DNA of 10,660 bases from Deltaproteobacteria bacterium (GCA_019309815.1 JAFDFO010000117.1:1-10660), one strand, 5' to 3'; shown: positions 1 to 5,996, counted from the first letter of the stretch. The notes: generated by a model not told the origin, from the sequence alone. A program made the numbers and translations.

Positions 1-462
1 GGGCCCGCAGTTATACAGGGACGCCTTGCGGCCAAGAGACTGGCTGGGCATTCGATTGAATTCCCCGGTGTTTTGAACGCTACGGCAGTGAAGCTCTTTG
101 ACAAATATGTTGCAGCAACAGGTCTTACGGAAGCTGAGGCACAGGATGTCCATGGATTTGAGACTGTCAGTGCTGTCGTAGATTCAAGGAGTAAGCATGG
201 CATGATAGAGGGCATGAAGCCGTGGACCCTCAAGCTTGTTTTCAAGAAGGACACGCAGAAGCTGGTCGGGGGACAGATCTTGAGTGACAGCCACCCCCCT
301 GTAAAAACCATCGATACTGTAAGTGCCCTTATCTTGGCCGAAAAGACCATCGGGGATCTGACAACGTTTATGTGTGCGGGGCATCCGGATTGCTCTTCGG
401 AGCCAAGTCTTGAGCCGATTGCCATTTGTGGAGAACAGGCCTTGCAGAAACTGAAAAAGTGA
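1..462 (+). CDS. FAD-dependent pyridine nucleotide-disulfide oxidoreductase, C-terminal part
   Basis: The reading frame is open from base 1, so the start lies upstream of the window. The visible 153 residues fit the C-terminal dimerisation domain of the NADH oxidase/CoA-disulfide reductase group of flavoproteins. The first residues (GPAVIQGRLAAKRLAG) match the end of the FAD domain. The following alpha/beta segment carries the LVFKKDTQKLVGGQILS strand pair typical of Pyr_redox_dim. Enzymes of this group pass electrons from NAD(P)H through FAD to disulfides, oxygen, polysulfide or small redox proteins. The active-site cysteine would be N-terminal and is not visible, so the substrate cannot be named. 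The C-terminus has a CAGHPDCSSEPS stretch where relatives usually have a His-Pro motif. It precedes a run of redox and Fe-S genes on the same strand, 60 nt upstream of the next start, and may share their transcript. Family confident; specific enzyme not. Confidence 0.85.
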   Translation, partial: GPAVIQGRLAAKRLAGHSIEFPGVLNATAVKLFDKYVAATGLTEAEAQDVHGFETVSAVVDSRSKHGMIEGMKPWTLKLVFKKDTQKLVGGQILSDSHPPVKTIDTVSALILAEKTIGDLTTFMCAGHPDCSSEPSLEPIAICGEQALQKLKK

Positions 463-522
463 AGGCACAGGGTTTTTCTACGGATGACTAATCACTACTT
501 GTGAATATAAAGGAGGTCACAA

Positions 523-867
523 ATGAAGAAGGTGGGTGTTATTGGCTGCGGTTCTTATATGGACAGCGGATACGGATGTCCGGGTGAATGGCGATGCCTG
601 AAAGCCGCAGCCCTCGGAGAAGGCAAGTTTGACGAACCAGTCCAAGTCATTTGGCATCTCAAGTGTCAATGCCCGGGTCGGTCCACGGTGTCCAACCTGG
701 ACATGTCCATCAAGATGTCGGATATAAAGCCGGATGCCATATATGTGAGTTCCTGTATGGCATATGCAATGCCCGACTGTCCATACAGATCGGCCGAGGA
801 ATTGGCCATGGTGGTGCAAGAAAAGTTCGGCATTGACGTGATATTAGGGACACACGAATATCACTAG
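523..867 (+). CDS. CGGC-domain family cysteine-rich protein
   Basis: This is a 114-residue cytoplasmic protein with a strong ribosome site (AAAGGAGGTCAC) just before the ATG. The layout matches the CGGC-domain family: N-terminal MKKVGVIGCG strand, a CPG motif near residues 19-21, a central cysteine motif, a SSC motif near 76-78, a CP motif near 86, and a GTH ending near 109-111. In most relatives as I recall them, the central motif is Cys-Gly-Gly-Cys. Here it reads Lys-Cys-Gln-Cys (C48, C50) followed by PG, so the spacing between the cysteines differs. Seven cysteines (C9, C19, C25, C48, C50, C78, C86) suggest metal or Fe-S binding. The family has no firmly established biochemical function. 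Its place between a flavin reductase and NifX/NifU-like genes is consistent with a metal or redox role, which is inference. Confidence 0.75.
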   Translation: MKKVGVIGCGSYMDSGYGCPGEWRCLKAAALGEGKFDEPVQVIWHLKCQCPGRSTVSNLDMSIKMSDIKPDAIYVSSCMAYAMPDCPYRSAEELAMVVQEKFGIDVILGTHEYH

Positions 868-922
868 TGCAGCATACGCTGAAATTTGGCTGAAATCTTT
901 TGCTTGCAAGGTGTTGTGAATT

Positions 923-958
923 GCGATAGGCGGGGAAAAGCGAATCTTTTCGTATCGC
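923..958 (+). promoter_or_regulatory. Two-tier hairpin just upstream of the NifX-type gene
   Basis: GCGATA (923-928) pairs with TATCGC (953-958), and inside it GAAAAG (935-940) pairs with CTTTTC (946-951) around the loop CGAAT. The base of the hairpin sits directly before the ribosome site (GGGAGG, about 962-967) of the gene starting at 982. It is not followed by a T-run, so it does not look like a terminator. It may influence translation or RNA stability. Function is not shown. Confidence 0.35.
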
Positions 959-981
959 TGCAGGGAGGTTCACCTATATTC

Positions 982-1362
982 ATGAAGATTGTTTTTCCCG
1001 TACAGGACGACGGAGGCATGGAGAGCCAGGTGTACAGCCACTTTGGTTCGGCGCGCCTCTTCATCATGATAGACACCAACACCAACCTGGTGGAGACCAT
1101 TGTCAATCAAGACATGGGGCACCAGCACGGCCAGTGCAAACCTTTGGATGCCCTTGGGGGGCACCTCGTAGATGCCGTGGTTGTTGGCGGGATAGGCGGG
1201 GGTGCCTTGCGCACACTGAACAGTGCAGGAGTCAAAGTATACCGGGCCGTGGAGGGTTCCATTCAGGAAAACCTGGAACTGACCAAACGGGGTGTGCTCC
1301 CTGAGTTTACCATAGAGCACACCTGTGCTGGTCATGGTACAGATGGAGAATGTGTTCACTAG
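982..1362 (+). CDS. NifX/NifB-type dinitrogenase iron-molybdenum cofactor domain protein
   Basis: This 126-residue protein belongs to the single-domain NifX/NifB C-terminal family (Nitro_FeMo-Co fold), small proteins that bind Fe-S or Fe-Mo cofactor precursors. It shows the N-terminal MKIVFPV strand, the family signature SHFGSARLF (residues 19-27), VVVGGIGGGALRTL near 67-80, and a Cys/His-rich tail (HTCAGHGTDGECVH) that could bind metal. The ATG at 982 was chosen because GGGAGG lies about 14 nt upstream and the protein then begins exactly at the domain; the frame extends further upstream but lacks family sequence there. Many anaerobes carry such proteins outside nif clusters, so nitrogen fixation is not implied. 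The stop is 10 nt before the next start, suggesting co-transcription with the Fe-S scaffold gene. Confidence 0.85.
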   Translation: MKIVFPVQDDGGMESQVYSHFGSARLFIMIDTNTNLVETIVNQDMGHQHGQCKPLDALGGHLVDAVVVGGIGGGALRTLNSAGVKVYRAVEGSIQENLELTKRGVLPEFTIEHTCAGHGTDGECVH

Positions 1363-1372
1363 AGGAAGAAGG

Positions 1373-1804
1373 ATGAGCGACGATCACAACATTGACATAA
1401 GTGATGCCGCCAGTGTCCGGGAAATGCTATTGGGCTCCGGGTACTCGGAAAAGGCTATCGATTACTACCTGAATCGGCCAGACATGGGGAGTCTCTCCGA
1501 CGCCGATCATGTTACCGAATTAACTGGCAAGTGTGGCGACACAATGCGGATCTACATGAAGTTCGATCGCGACAGGGTCAAAGATGCCAAGATGCAGGTT
1601 CTGGGTTGTCCCGGGGCAGTGGCCGCGGCCATGGCTGCCATGGAGCTCGTAAAAGGCAAAACGATCGAAGAGGCGCAGAAGATCAAGGATCAGGATGTTT
1701 TTCGACTTGTGGAGGACCTTCCTGACCAGAAGCAGCACTGTGTTCGGTTAGCCATCAAGACGATGCAGCAGGCCCTGGAAGAATACGATAATGGGAACAG
1801 ATAG
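1373..1804 (+). CDS. IscU/NifU N-terminal type iron-sulfur cluster scaffold protein
   Basis: This 143-residue protein resembles the IscU/NifU N-terminal scaffold, on which Fe-S clusters are built before transfer to target proteins. The three ligand cysteines of the family are present: C54 in GKCGDTM, with the assembly-modulating aspartate at D56; C79 in LGCPGAVAAAMA; and C123 in QHCVRLA. KGKTIEEA (about 94-101) is also typical. About 40 N-terminal residues precede the usual start of the scaffold fold and include a short segment (VREMLLGSGYSEKAIDYY) that could be a helical accessory region. The ATG at 1373 was chosen because AGGAAGAAGG precedes it and an upstream ATG at 1325 would overlap the preceding gene. 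No cysteine desulfurase gene is visible beside it, so it may work as a stand-alone carrier with the NifX-type neighbour. Confidence 0.87.
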   Translation: MSDDHNIDISDAASVREMLLGSGYSEKAIDYYLNRPDMGSLSDADHVTELTGKCGDTMRIYMKFDRDRVKDAKMQVLGCPGAVAAAMAAMELVKGKTIEEAQKIKDQDVFRLVEDLPDQKQHCVRLAIKTMQQALEEYDNGNR

Positions 1805-1824
1805 ACTCTCCGAGGAGGATGACT

Positions 1825-2070
1825 ATGCCACTATTTGACTACCTGTGTCTGGAATGCGGAGAAAGCAGTGAAGTCCTTGTCACCGGGTCGGAAGAGAAAG
1901 CGCAATGCCGGTTTTGTGGGAGTCACAACCTCAAGAAGCTCCTTTCCGCACACTCCTCGTTGTCAGGACCCAACAAGAAGGGCCTGCCAGGACCGGGGGA
2001 CACCGCTTGTTGTGGATCAACGCCGAGTCAGGCCGGTTGTGCAGGGCCTGGCAGCTGTTGCGGGAAATAG
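1825..2070 (+). CDS. FmdB-type zinc ribbon protein
   Basis: This 81-residue protein begins MPLFDYLCLECG, the standard start of the FmdB/CxxC_CxxC putative regulatory family. Two CxxC knuckles (C8/C11 and C28/C31) would bind one zinc or iron. The C-terminal third is low-complexity, rich in Gly, Pro, Ser and Cys, with a double-Cys pair twice (DTACCGS and GSCCGK). A second metal site or redox role there is possible but unproven. The ATG at 1825 was preferred over an in-frame ATG at 1819, because AGGAGG at 1813-1818 touches the earlier one but is 6 nt from the later one. The preceding gene stops 20 nt upstream, so it belongs to the same transcript. Early proposals linked the family to transcriptional control, but its true function is unsettled. 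Confidence 0.85.
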   Translation: MPLFDYLCLECGESSEVLVTGSEEKAQCRFCGSHNLKKLLSAHSSLSGPNKKGLPGPGDTACCGSTPSQAGCAGPGSCCGK

Positions 2071-2173
2071 GCTCTCACCTTCCTGTTTCCTCTTGCCCCT
2101 GCGAAATTTTCTTTTACGATGCTAGCAACAATAGAGGAATGATCATACGTGACACGAAGAAGGGGGTGACGTG

Positions 2174-2893
2174 ATGCCAAAGATGGACATTGCCTGCGGG
2201 AAGCCAACCGGTAGCGTAGTTGCCAAACCCGCAGCGAAGAAGACTACCAAGAAAAACGAGCAAGAGACAAAGGAGGCAGCAATGGCAGGAATCAAGGTGG
2301 GGACCAAGGCCCCTGATTTTCAAGCACCAGCATTTCACAAGGGTAAGTTTAAACAGGTAAAACTCTCAGCCTATTTAGGGAAGTGGGTTGTGCTCTGTTT
2401 CTATCCGGGAGATTTCACATTTGTTTGACCTACGGAGTTGGCGGCAGTTGCCACCAAAGCCAAAGAACTGAAAAAGCTGGGTGTGGAAGTGCTCTCAGTC
2501 AGCGTGGACAGCCATTTTGTGCACAAGATCTGGCAGGAAGAAGAACTCAGCAAGATGGTCAAGGGCGGCTTTCCGTATCCCATGGTATCGGACGGGGCTG
2601 GCAAGATCGGTACAGTTTACGGAGTGTATGACGAGGTTGGCGGCGTGAACACACGCGGCCGCTTCATTATCGACCCGGATGGCGTCGTGCAGGCTATTGA
2701 AGTGTTGACCCCGCCGGTGGGCCGCAACGTCAGCGAGTTGATTCGGCAAATTCAGGCGTTCCAGCACGTCCGAAAGACCAAAGGCGCCGAAGCCACCCCA
2801 TCTGGTTGGGTGCCCGGCAAGCCTACACTAAAGCCTGGCCCTGATCTTGTGGGAAAGGTGTGGAAGGTTTGGAAGCCGAGTAAGGCTTTCTAG
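2174..2893 (+). CDS. Selenocysteine-containing peroxiredoxin (AhpC/Prx family), TGA read as Sec
   Basis: Read through one internal TGA (2426-2428), this is a single 239-residue peroxiredoxin that reduces hydrogen peroxide and organic peroxides. The TGA falls exactly at the peroxidatic cysteine: the frame reads FYPGDFTFV-TGA-PTEL, where the family has FVCPTEL. After it follow VLSVSVDS, the FPMVSD loop, GRFIIDPDG and the C-terminal PSGW..KPGP region, with no other break. A hairpin fitting a bacterial SECIS follows the TGA. Selenocysteine peroxiredoxins are known in anaerobes and deltaproteobacteria. Sec is residue 85. The usual resolving Cys near the C-terminus is absent (EATPSGW in place of a VCP-type motif), so it is a one-Sec type. 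The ATG at 2174 has a near-perfect ribosome site (AAGGGGGTGA) and adds a 36-residue Lys-rich extension containing Cys8. A second strong start at 2282 (AAAGGAGG) begins at the canonical MAGIKVG. Either or both may be used. Confidence 0.88.
2438..2457 (+). promoter_or_regulatory. Bacterial SECIS-like hairpin directing Sec insertion
   Basis: Just after the in-frame TGA, TTGGCGGC (2438-2445) pairs with GCCACCAA (2450-2457) around the loop AGTT. This gives seven pairs plus one C-A mismatch. The apical loop starts 17 nt after the TGA and has G in its second position. Known bacterial SECIS elements bind SelB through a short loop with an early G, at a similar distance downstream of the UGA. The hairpin lies wholly inside the coding frame. 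The match to SelB requirements is by rule of thumb, not tested. Confidence 0.7.
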
Positions 2894-2927
2894 TTTCACT
2901 GACGAGTAATAAAGGAACAACCCATAA

Positions 2928-2962
2928 AAGGCAGAGCCATTCAGGCTCTGCCTTCATTCTTT
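2928..2962 (+). terminator. Rho-independent terminator after the peroxiredoxin gene
   Basis: AAGGCAGAGCC (2928-2938) and GGCTCTGCCTT (2944-2954) form a perfect 11-bp stem with a 5-nt loop, followed by a T-rich stretch (CATTCTTTG). It lies 35 nt after the peroxiredoxin stop and marks the end of the first gene run. Confidence 0.85.
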
Positions 2963-2995
2963 GCGGCTTCACTGTTCTACACCTTTCAATACTGA

Positions 2996-3022
2996 TTGAC
3001 CCTCCTCCCCTTTTCATATAGA
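2996..3022 (+). promoter_or_regulatory. Possible sigma-70 promoter for the phospholipase D-like gene
   Basis: TTGACC (2996-3001) and TATAGA (3017-3022) resemble -35 and -10 boxes, but the spacer is only 15 bp. It sits between the terminator and the next gene, where a promoter is expected. Short spacing makes this tentative. Confidence 0.3.
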
Positions 3023-3105
3023 CAGTACGCTGCTTTGGCCGATCAGACCTCTATCCCGCTGTGTAGCAGCATCCAGCCCTTACGGGAAGGAAGGAATAAC
3101 TAACA

Positions 3106-4671
3106 GTGATTCTCAAAGCCTCGCACATTTCTCTCATTGCCGTGGTCTCTTTGCTGTTGTTTAGTGGCTGTGCCACCTTACCGGAGAATTTTGAACGTCC
3201 CATATCACATGCCTACACCGATACGGACGGCACACGCATGGGACAGGACCGTCGTGACGAAATGCTTGCTCATCCCGGCCAGTCCGGGTTTTTGTTACTT
3301 GCAAGTGGCCTGGATGCCTTTGTCGCCCGCGCCGTACTGGCCAGTATTGCCGAACGCAGTATCGATGCCCAGTATTACCTTTACCACGAAGATCTCACCG
3401 GAAAGCTGTTCACGGATCAGCTCCTGAAGGCGGCTGACCGGGGGGTTCGGGTTCGTTTGCTCGTTGATGACATGGACCTTGAGGGCAGGGACGTTGGCGC
3501 AGCAGCCCTGGACAGCCATCCAAATATGGAAGTTCGCATATTCAACCCATTCAGCCGCAAAACGGCCCGGGTCACACAATTTGTGACACGCCTCGGCTCC
3601 GTAACCCGTCGCATGCACAACAAGTCATTTACCGTGGACAACCAGGCGACCATCCTCGGGGGACGAAATATCGGCGATGAATACTTCGAAGCCGATCCGG
3701 ATCTTGCCTTTGCGGATCTGGATGTGCTGGCGATCGGGCCGGTAGTCAAAGAGGTCTCCGCTTCCTTTGATCAATACTGGAACAGCGAACTGGCCTATCC
3801 TGCATCGGTACTGATAGACCGGCCGCCCACACCCGAGAAGATCGAAGAGAAGCTACGCGGTTTCGATGAATTCGTTGCCCGACAGGCTGATTCCGCGTAT
3901 CTGCAGGCCTTGCGGAGTTCAGACCTGGCCAACGCCTTGAGAGGCGATCAGGTCCGCTTCCTTTGGGGAGACGCGGTAGTCGTCAGCGATCAGCCGGAAA
4001 AGATCCTTCACGATTTCGAAGAAACAGAATATCACCTGGCCCCACAACTCCGGCCCTATTTTGAAGGTGTCCAGAAGGAGTTGATAATTTTCTCCCCTTA
4101 TTTTGTTCCGGGTAAGGAGGGCACGGCGTTTCTGTGTGAGCTCAGCAAGCGAGGCGTGCGGGTGCGCATTTTGACCAATTCCCTGTCTTCAACGGATGTC
4201 GGGATTGTGCACGCGGGTTATGCCAAATACCGGAAGGATCTGCTGCGTGCGGGTGTCGAACTGTATGAGATGAATAAGAAGCTTACCAAGCAGCAGCGCA
4301 AAGAAAAAAAGGGTGTGTCCGGGTCGTCTCAGGCGAGTCTGCATGCAAAATCATTTGTTTTCGACCGCAAACAGGTTTTCATCGGTTCCCTCAATCTTGA
4401 TCCCAGGGCAGTCGTCCATAATACCGAGATCGGTGTCGTGCTGACCTCAACGGAAATTGCGACCGGGATGGGCGCATGGTTTGATCAGGATATCGAGGAG
4501 GTCGCGTTTCGGCTGGAGCTTAACACCAATGAAAATGGGTCCGAGCGAATATTCTGGCACGGCGTGGTCGATGGGCAAGAATGCGTCTTTAGAGTTGACC
4601 CATACACCGGTTTCTGGCGCCGTTTCGGTATCGGTTTCATGGGTCTTTTTCCGATAGAATCACAATTGTGA
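3106..4671 (+). CDS. Phospholipase D/cardiolipin synthase-like lipoprotein with two HKD motifs
   Basis: This 521-residue protein of the phospholipase D superfamily is probably anchored on the outer face of the inner membrane or in the outer membrane. The N-terminus has a basic start, a hydrophobic helix and a lipobox (LFSGC, lipidated Cys22). Two catalytic HxKxxxxD motifs are intact: H171/K173/D178 (MHNKSFTVDNQ, followed by GGRNIGDEYF) and H413/K415/D420 (LHAKSFVFDRK, followed by GSLNLDPRA). Two motifs form one active site that transfers phosphatidyl groups via a phospho-histidine. Likely reactions are cardiolipin synthesis or phospholipid hydrolysis; the sequence alone does not decide. The start is GTG at 3106 with a weak, somewhat distant AAGGA site, chosen because the signal peptide begins there. 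It stands alone between a terminator and a gene-poor stretch, so it is probably monocistronic. Confidence 0.88.
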   Translation: MILKASHISLIAVVSLLLFSGCATLPENFERPISHAYTDTDGTRMGQDRRDEMLAHPGQSGFLLLASGLDAFVARAVLASIAERSIDAQYYLYHEDLTGKLFTDQLLKAADRGVRVRLLVDDMDLEGRDVGAAALDSHPNMEVRIFNPFSRKTARVTQFVTRLGSVTRRMHNKSFTVDNQATILGGRNIGDEYFEADPDLAFADLDVLAIGPVVKEVSASFDQYWNSELAYPASVLIDRPPTPEKIEEKLRGFDEFVARQADSAYLQALRSSDLANALRGDQVRFLWGDAVVVSDQPEKILHDFEETEYHLAPQLRPYFEGVQKELIIFSPYFVPGKEGTAFLCELSKRGVRVRILTNSLSSTDVGIVHAGYAKYRKDLLRAGVELYEMNKKLTKQQRKEKKGVSGSSQASLHAKSFVFDRKQVFIGSLNLDPRAVVHNTEIGVVLTSTEIATGMGAWFDQDIEEVAFRLELNTNENGSERIFWHGVVDGQECVFRVDPYTGFWRRFGIGFMGLFPIESQL

Positions 4672-4810
4672 TCTGTTGCGCGTGAGAACAGAAACATGCA
4701 TGCACTAGACTTGCTACAGCGTCTCCATCCCTCCGCGCACCCCCCTCTTTTTTGAACTGCAATAGCGAGCGCATTCCCTGTCCCGCTATAGCAGGACTGT
4801 GGGGAATCTT

Positions 4811-4843
4811 CAAAAATACAGCTTTTTTTGCACAAAAATACAG
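4811..4843. repeat. 11-bp direct repeat with 22-bp period
   Basis: CAAAAATACAG is repeated exactly at 4811-4821 and 4833-4843. The start-to-start distance of 22 bp is about two helical turns, so the two copies lie on the same face of the DNA. That arrangement would suit a regulator binding twice. No regulator is identified. Confidence 0.5.
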
Positions 4844-4879
4844 TTTTCACCCCATTTACATACCCTGGGATTTGCCATA

Positions 4880-4919
4880 CCTGTGATAGAAAAAGCAGAA
4901 CTAGTCTGCGCTATCCAGG
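4880..4919 (+). promoter_or_regulatory. 40-nt bulged hairpin ahead of the rubredoxin relic
   Basis: CCTG (4880-4883) and GATAG (4885-4889) pair with CTATC (4911-4915) and CAGG (4916-4919). Inside, GCAGA (4895-4899) pairs with TCTGC (4905-4909) around ACTAG. The two stems are separated by an asymmetric AAAAA/G bulge, and a single T bulges near the base. It ends 28 nt before the ATG of the rubredoxin pseudogene and could be a leader structure. There is no T-run, so it is not a typical terminator. Confidence 0.4.
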
Positions 4920-4947
4920 AATAGTGAGAATTAGAGAAGAGAAACAA

Positions 4948-5108
4948 ATGGCAAATCCAGAAGAAATGTAGCAATGTCAGACAGTTAACTGCGGGTGCCT
5001 CTGCGACCCGGACAGGGGGGTAAGGTTCAAAAGGGGACACAATTTGAAGACATGCCGGAAAGCTGGTGTTGCCCGGTATGCGGGGCAAGCAAGGGAGCCT
5101 TCCGTCCG
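4948..5108 (+). pseudogene. Rubredoxin pseudogene (nonsense codon plus frameshift)
   Basis: From ATG 4948 the frame reads MANPEEM, then TAG (4969-4971), then QCQTVNCGCLCDPDRG. Around 5029-5039 the frame must shift (equivalent to losing one base) to continue as GTQFEDMPESW, CCPVCGASKGAF to about 5102. Together these match a whole rubredoxin of about 55 residues: the first knuckle CxxxxCG, the DPDRG turn, FEDxPxxW, and the second knuckle CPVCG. TAG sits where relatives often have Trp (one base change from TGG), and the two aromatic residues expected in CGYxYDP are both Cys. Rubredoxin is a small iron electron carrier that donates to rubrerythrin, whose gene begins about 120 nt downstream. This looks like the decayed first gene of that operon; sequencing error is the main alternative. 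The 3' end is uncertain, since the shifted frame runs to a stop at 5142-5144. Confidence 0.75.
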
Positions 5109-5229
5109 TGCGTAGGTCCGGGGTCTACAAAGGAGGAAGGATAGTCCGCTCCATCCCACAATGATTAATGAGTGGGTCTGACTTACAAACCAGTCTACTG
5201 AACAGTTAAGACCAAGAAGGAGGATTTGT

Positions 5230-5724
5230 ATGAGCAAGACGGACGCGAACTTACAGGAAGCCTTTGCCGGGGAATCCCAGGCAAACCGAAAGTACCTTGC
5301 CTTTGCCAAGCAGGCAGAGAAGGATGGCTATCCCCAGGCTGCAAAGCTCTTCAGGGCTGCTGCCGAGGCCGAAACAGTCCATGCACACGCCCACCTGCGG
5401 GCCTTGGGCGCCGTGGGGACGACCGCGGAAAACCTCAGGGATGCAGTTTCGGGCGAGACACACGAGTACAAAGAAATGTACCCGGGCATGATAGAGTTAG
5501 CCAGAGAAGAGGGGAACAAGCCTGCGGAGCGGAGTTTTTCCTATGCCAATGAAGTAGAGCAAATCCACGCTGGTCTTTATCAAAAGGCGCTGGACAACCT
5601 GGACAACCTTGAAGAGGTGGACTACCATGTCTGCTCCGTGTGCGGATACACCTGTGAGAAGGAGCCGCCCGACAAATGCCCGGTGTGCGGTTCTGGAGCA
5701 AAGGCGTTCTTTAAGGTGGAGTGA
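5230..5724 (+). CDS. rbr: Rubrerythrin
   Basis: This 164-residue cytoplasmic rubrerythrin reduces hydrogen peroxide to water with electrons from rubredoxin or flavin reductases. The N-terminal four-helix di-iron domain carries the expected ligands: E15, E48 and H51 (ExxH), E76 and E79, and E110 and H113 (second ExxH). The C-terminal rubredoxin-like domain has C135xxC138 and C150xxC153 for one iron. The length is slightly shorter than the classic 190-residue enzyme because the linker is short (about 120-132), as in many anaerobe homologues. The ATG at 5230 has a strong AAGGAGGA site. It is followed 36 nt later by a small unknown gene and then a flavodoxin, and preceded by a rubredoxin relic, which supports an oxygen-defence operon. 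Confidence 0.95.
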   Translation: MSKTDANLQEAFAGESQANRKYLAFAKQAEKDGYPQAAKLFRAAAEAETVHAHAHLRALGAVGTTAENLRDAVSGETHEYKEMYPGMIELAREEGNKPAERSFSYANEVEQIHAGLYQKALDNLDNLEEVDYHVCSVCGYTCEKEPPDKCPVCGSGAKAFFKVE

Positions 5725-5760
5725 GACAAGTAGTAAAGACAGGGGTGAGGTGAACAGCCG

Positions 5761-5985
5761 ATGGCAACACACAAAGTTGTGATGTTTCGTCCATATCCAT
5801 TCAAAGTCGGGGAAAAGATAAACATCGATGGCGGACCTCGCGGCGGAGACTGGGAAGTCATCGATGTTGGTGAGCGTAATGTCAAGCTGAGATGCCCTGT
5901 TTCACAACGGGAGTTCGAGTGGGACCGCTTCTGTTATTTCGTGGATGAGCGTGAAGGCGTGCAGTGGCCCCGTGAGACATCATAG
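5761..5985 (+). CDS. Small conserved-looking protein of unknown function
   Basis: This is a 74-residue protein that I do not recognise. It is short, charged and likely cytoplasmic, with alternating strand-like segments (KVVMFRPYPF, EKINIDGG, WEVIDVGERNVKLRCP, REFEWDRFCYFV) that suggest a small all-beta fold such as an SH3-like barrel. It has two separated cysteines and no CxxC. The ribosome site is good (GGGGTGAGGTGA, about 9 nt before the ATG). Its stop TAG is part of the ribosome site (TAGGAGGA) of the flavodoxin gene, so the two are probably translationally linked. Its position between rubrerythrin and flavodoxin implies a role in the same stress or electron-transfer response, but no function is claimed. 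Confidence 0.7.
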   Translation: MATHKVVMFRPYPFKVGEKINIDGGPRGGDWEVIDVGERNVKLRCPVSQREFEWDRFCYFVDEREGVQWPRETS

Positions 5986-5996
5986 GAGGAACGGAC

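Larger units (their letters stand above)
4672..4947. other. Non-coding stretch with short inverted and direct repeats
   Basis: No gene is seen here. An imperfect inverted repeat (CTGCAATAGCG 4757-4767 and CGCTATAGCAG 4784-4794, 10 of 11 matching) lies about 90 nt after the phospholipase D-like stop, but has no T-run. CAAAAATACAG occurs twice (4811-4821 and 4833-4843). A 40-nt hairpin follows at 4880-4919. The composition is much more AT-rich than the flanking genes from about 4800 on, as expected of a promoter region, but no convincing -35/-10 pair was found. Confidence 0.5.

Noticed and set aside
982..1362. Evidence for nitrogen fixation from NifX- and NifU-like genes
   Set aside because: Both families are common outside nif clusters, and no nitrogenase structural gene is present.
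2171..2428. A short protein ending at TGA 2428, with a second gene starting at TTG 2438
   Set aside because: The two halves join without loss into one peroxiredoxin with TGA at the catalytic codon, and a SECIS-like stem covers the supposed second start.
4969..4971. TAG in the rubredoxin relic as a pyrrolysine codon
   Set aside because: The frame is also broken by a frameshift further on and the aromatic core residues are changed; simple decay explains it better.
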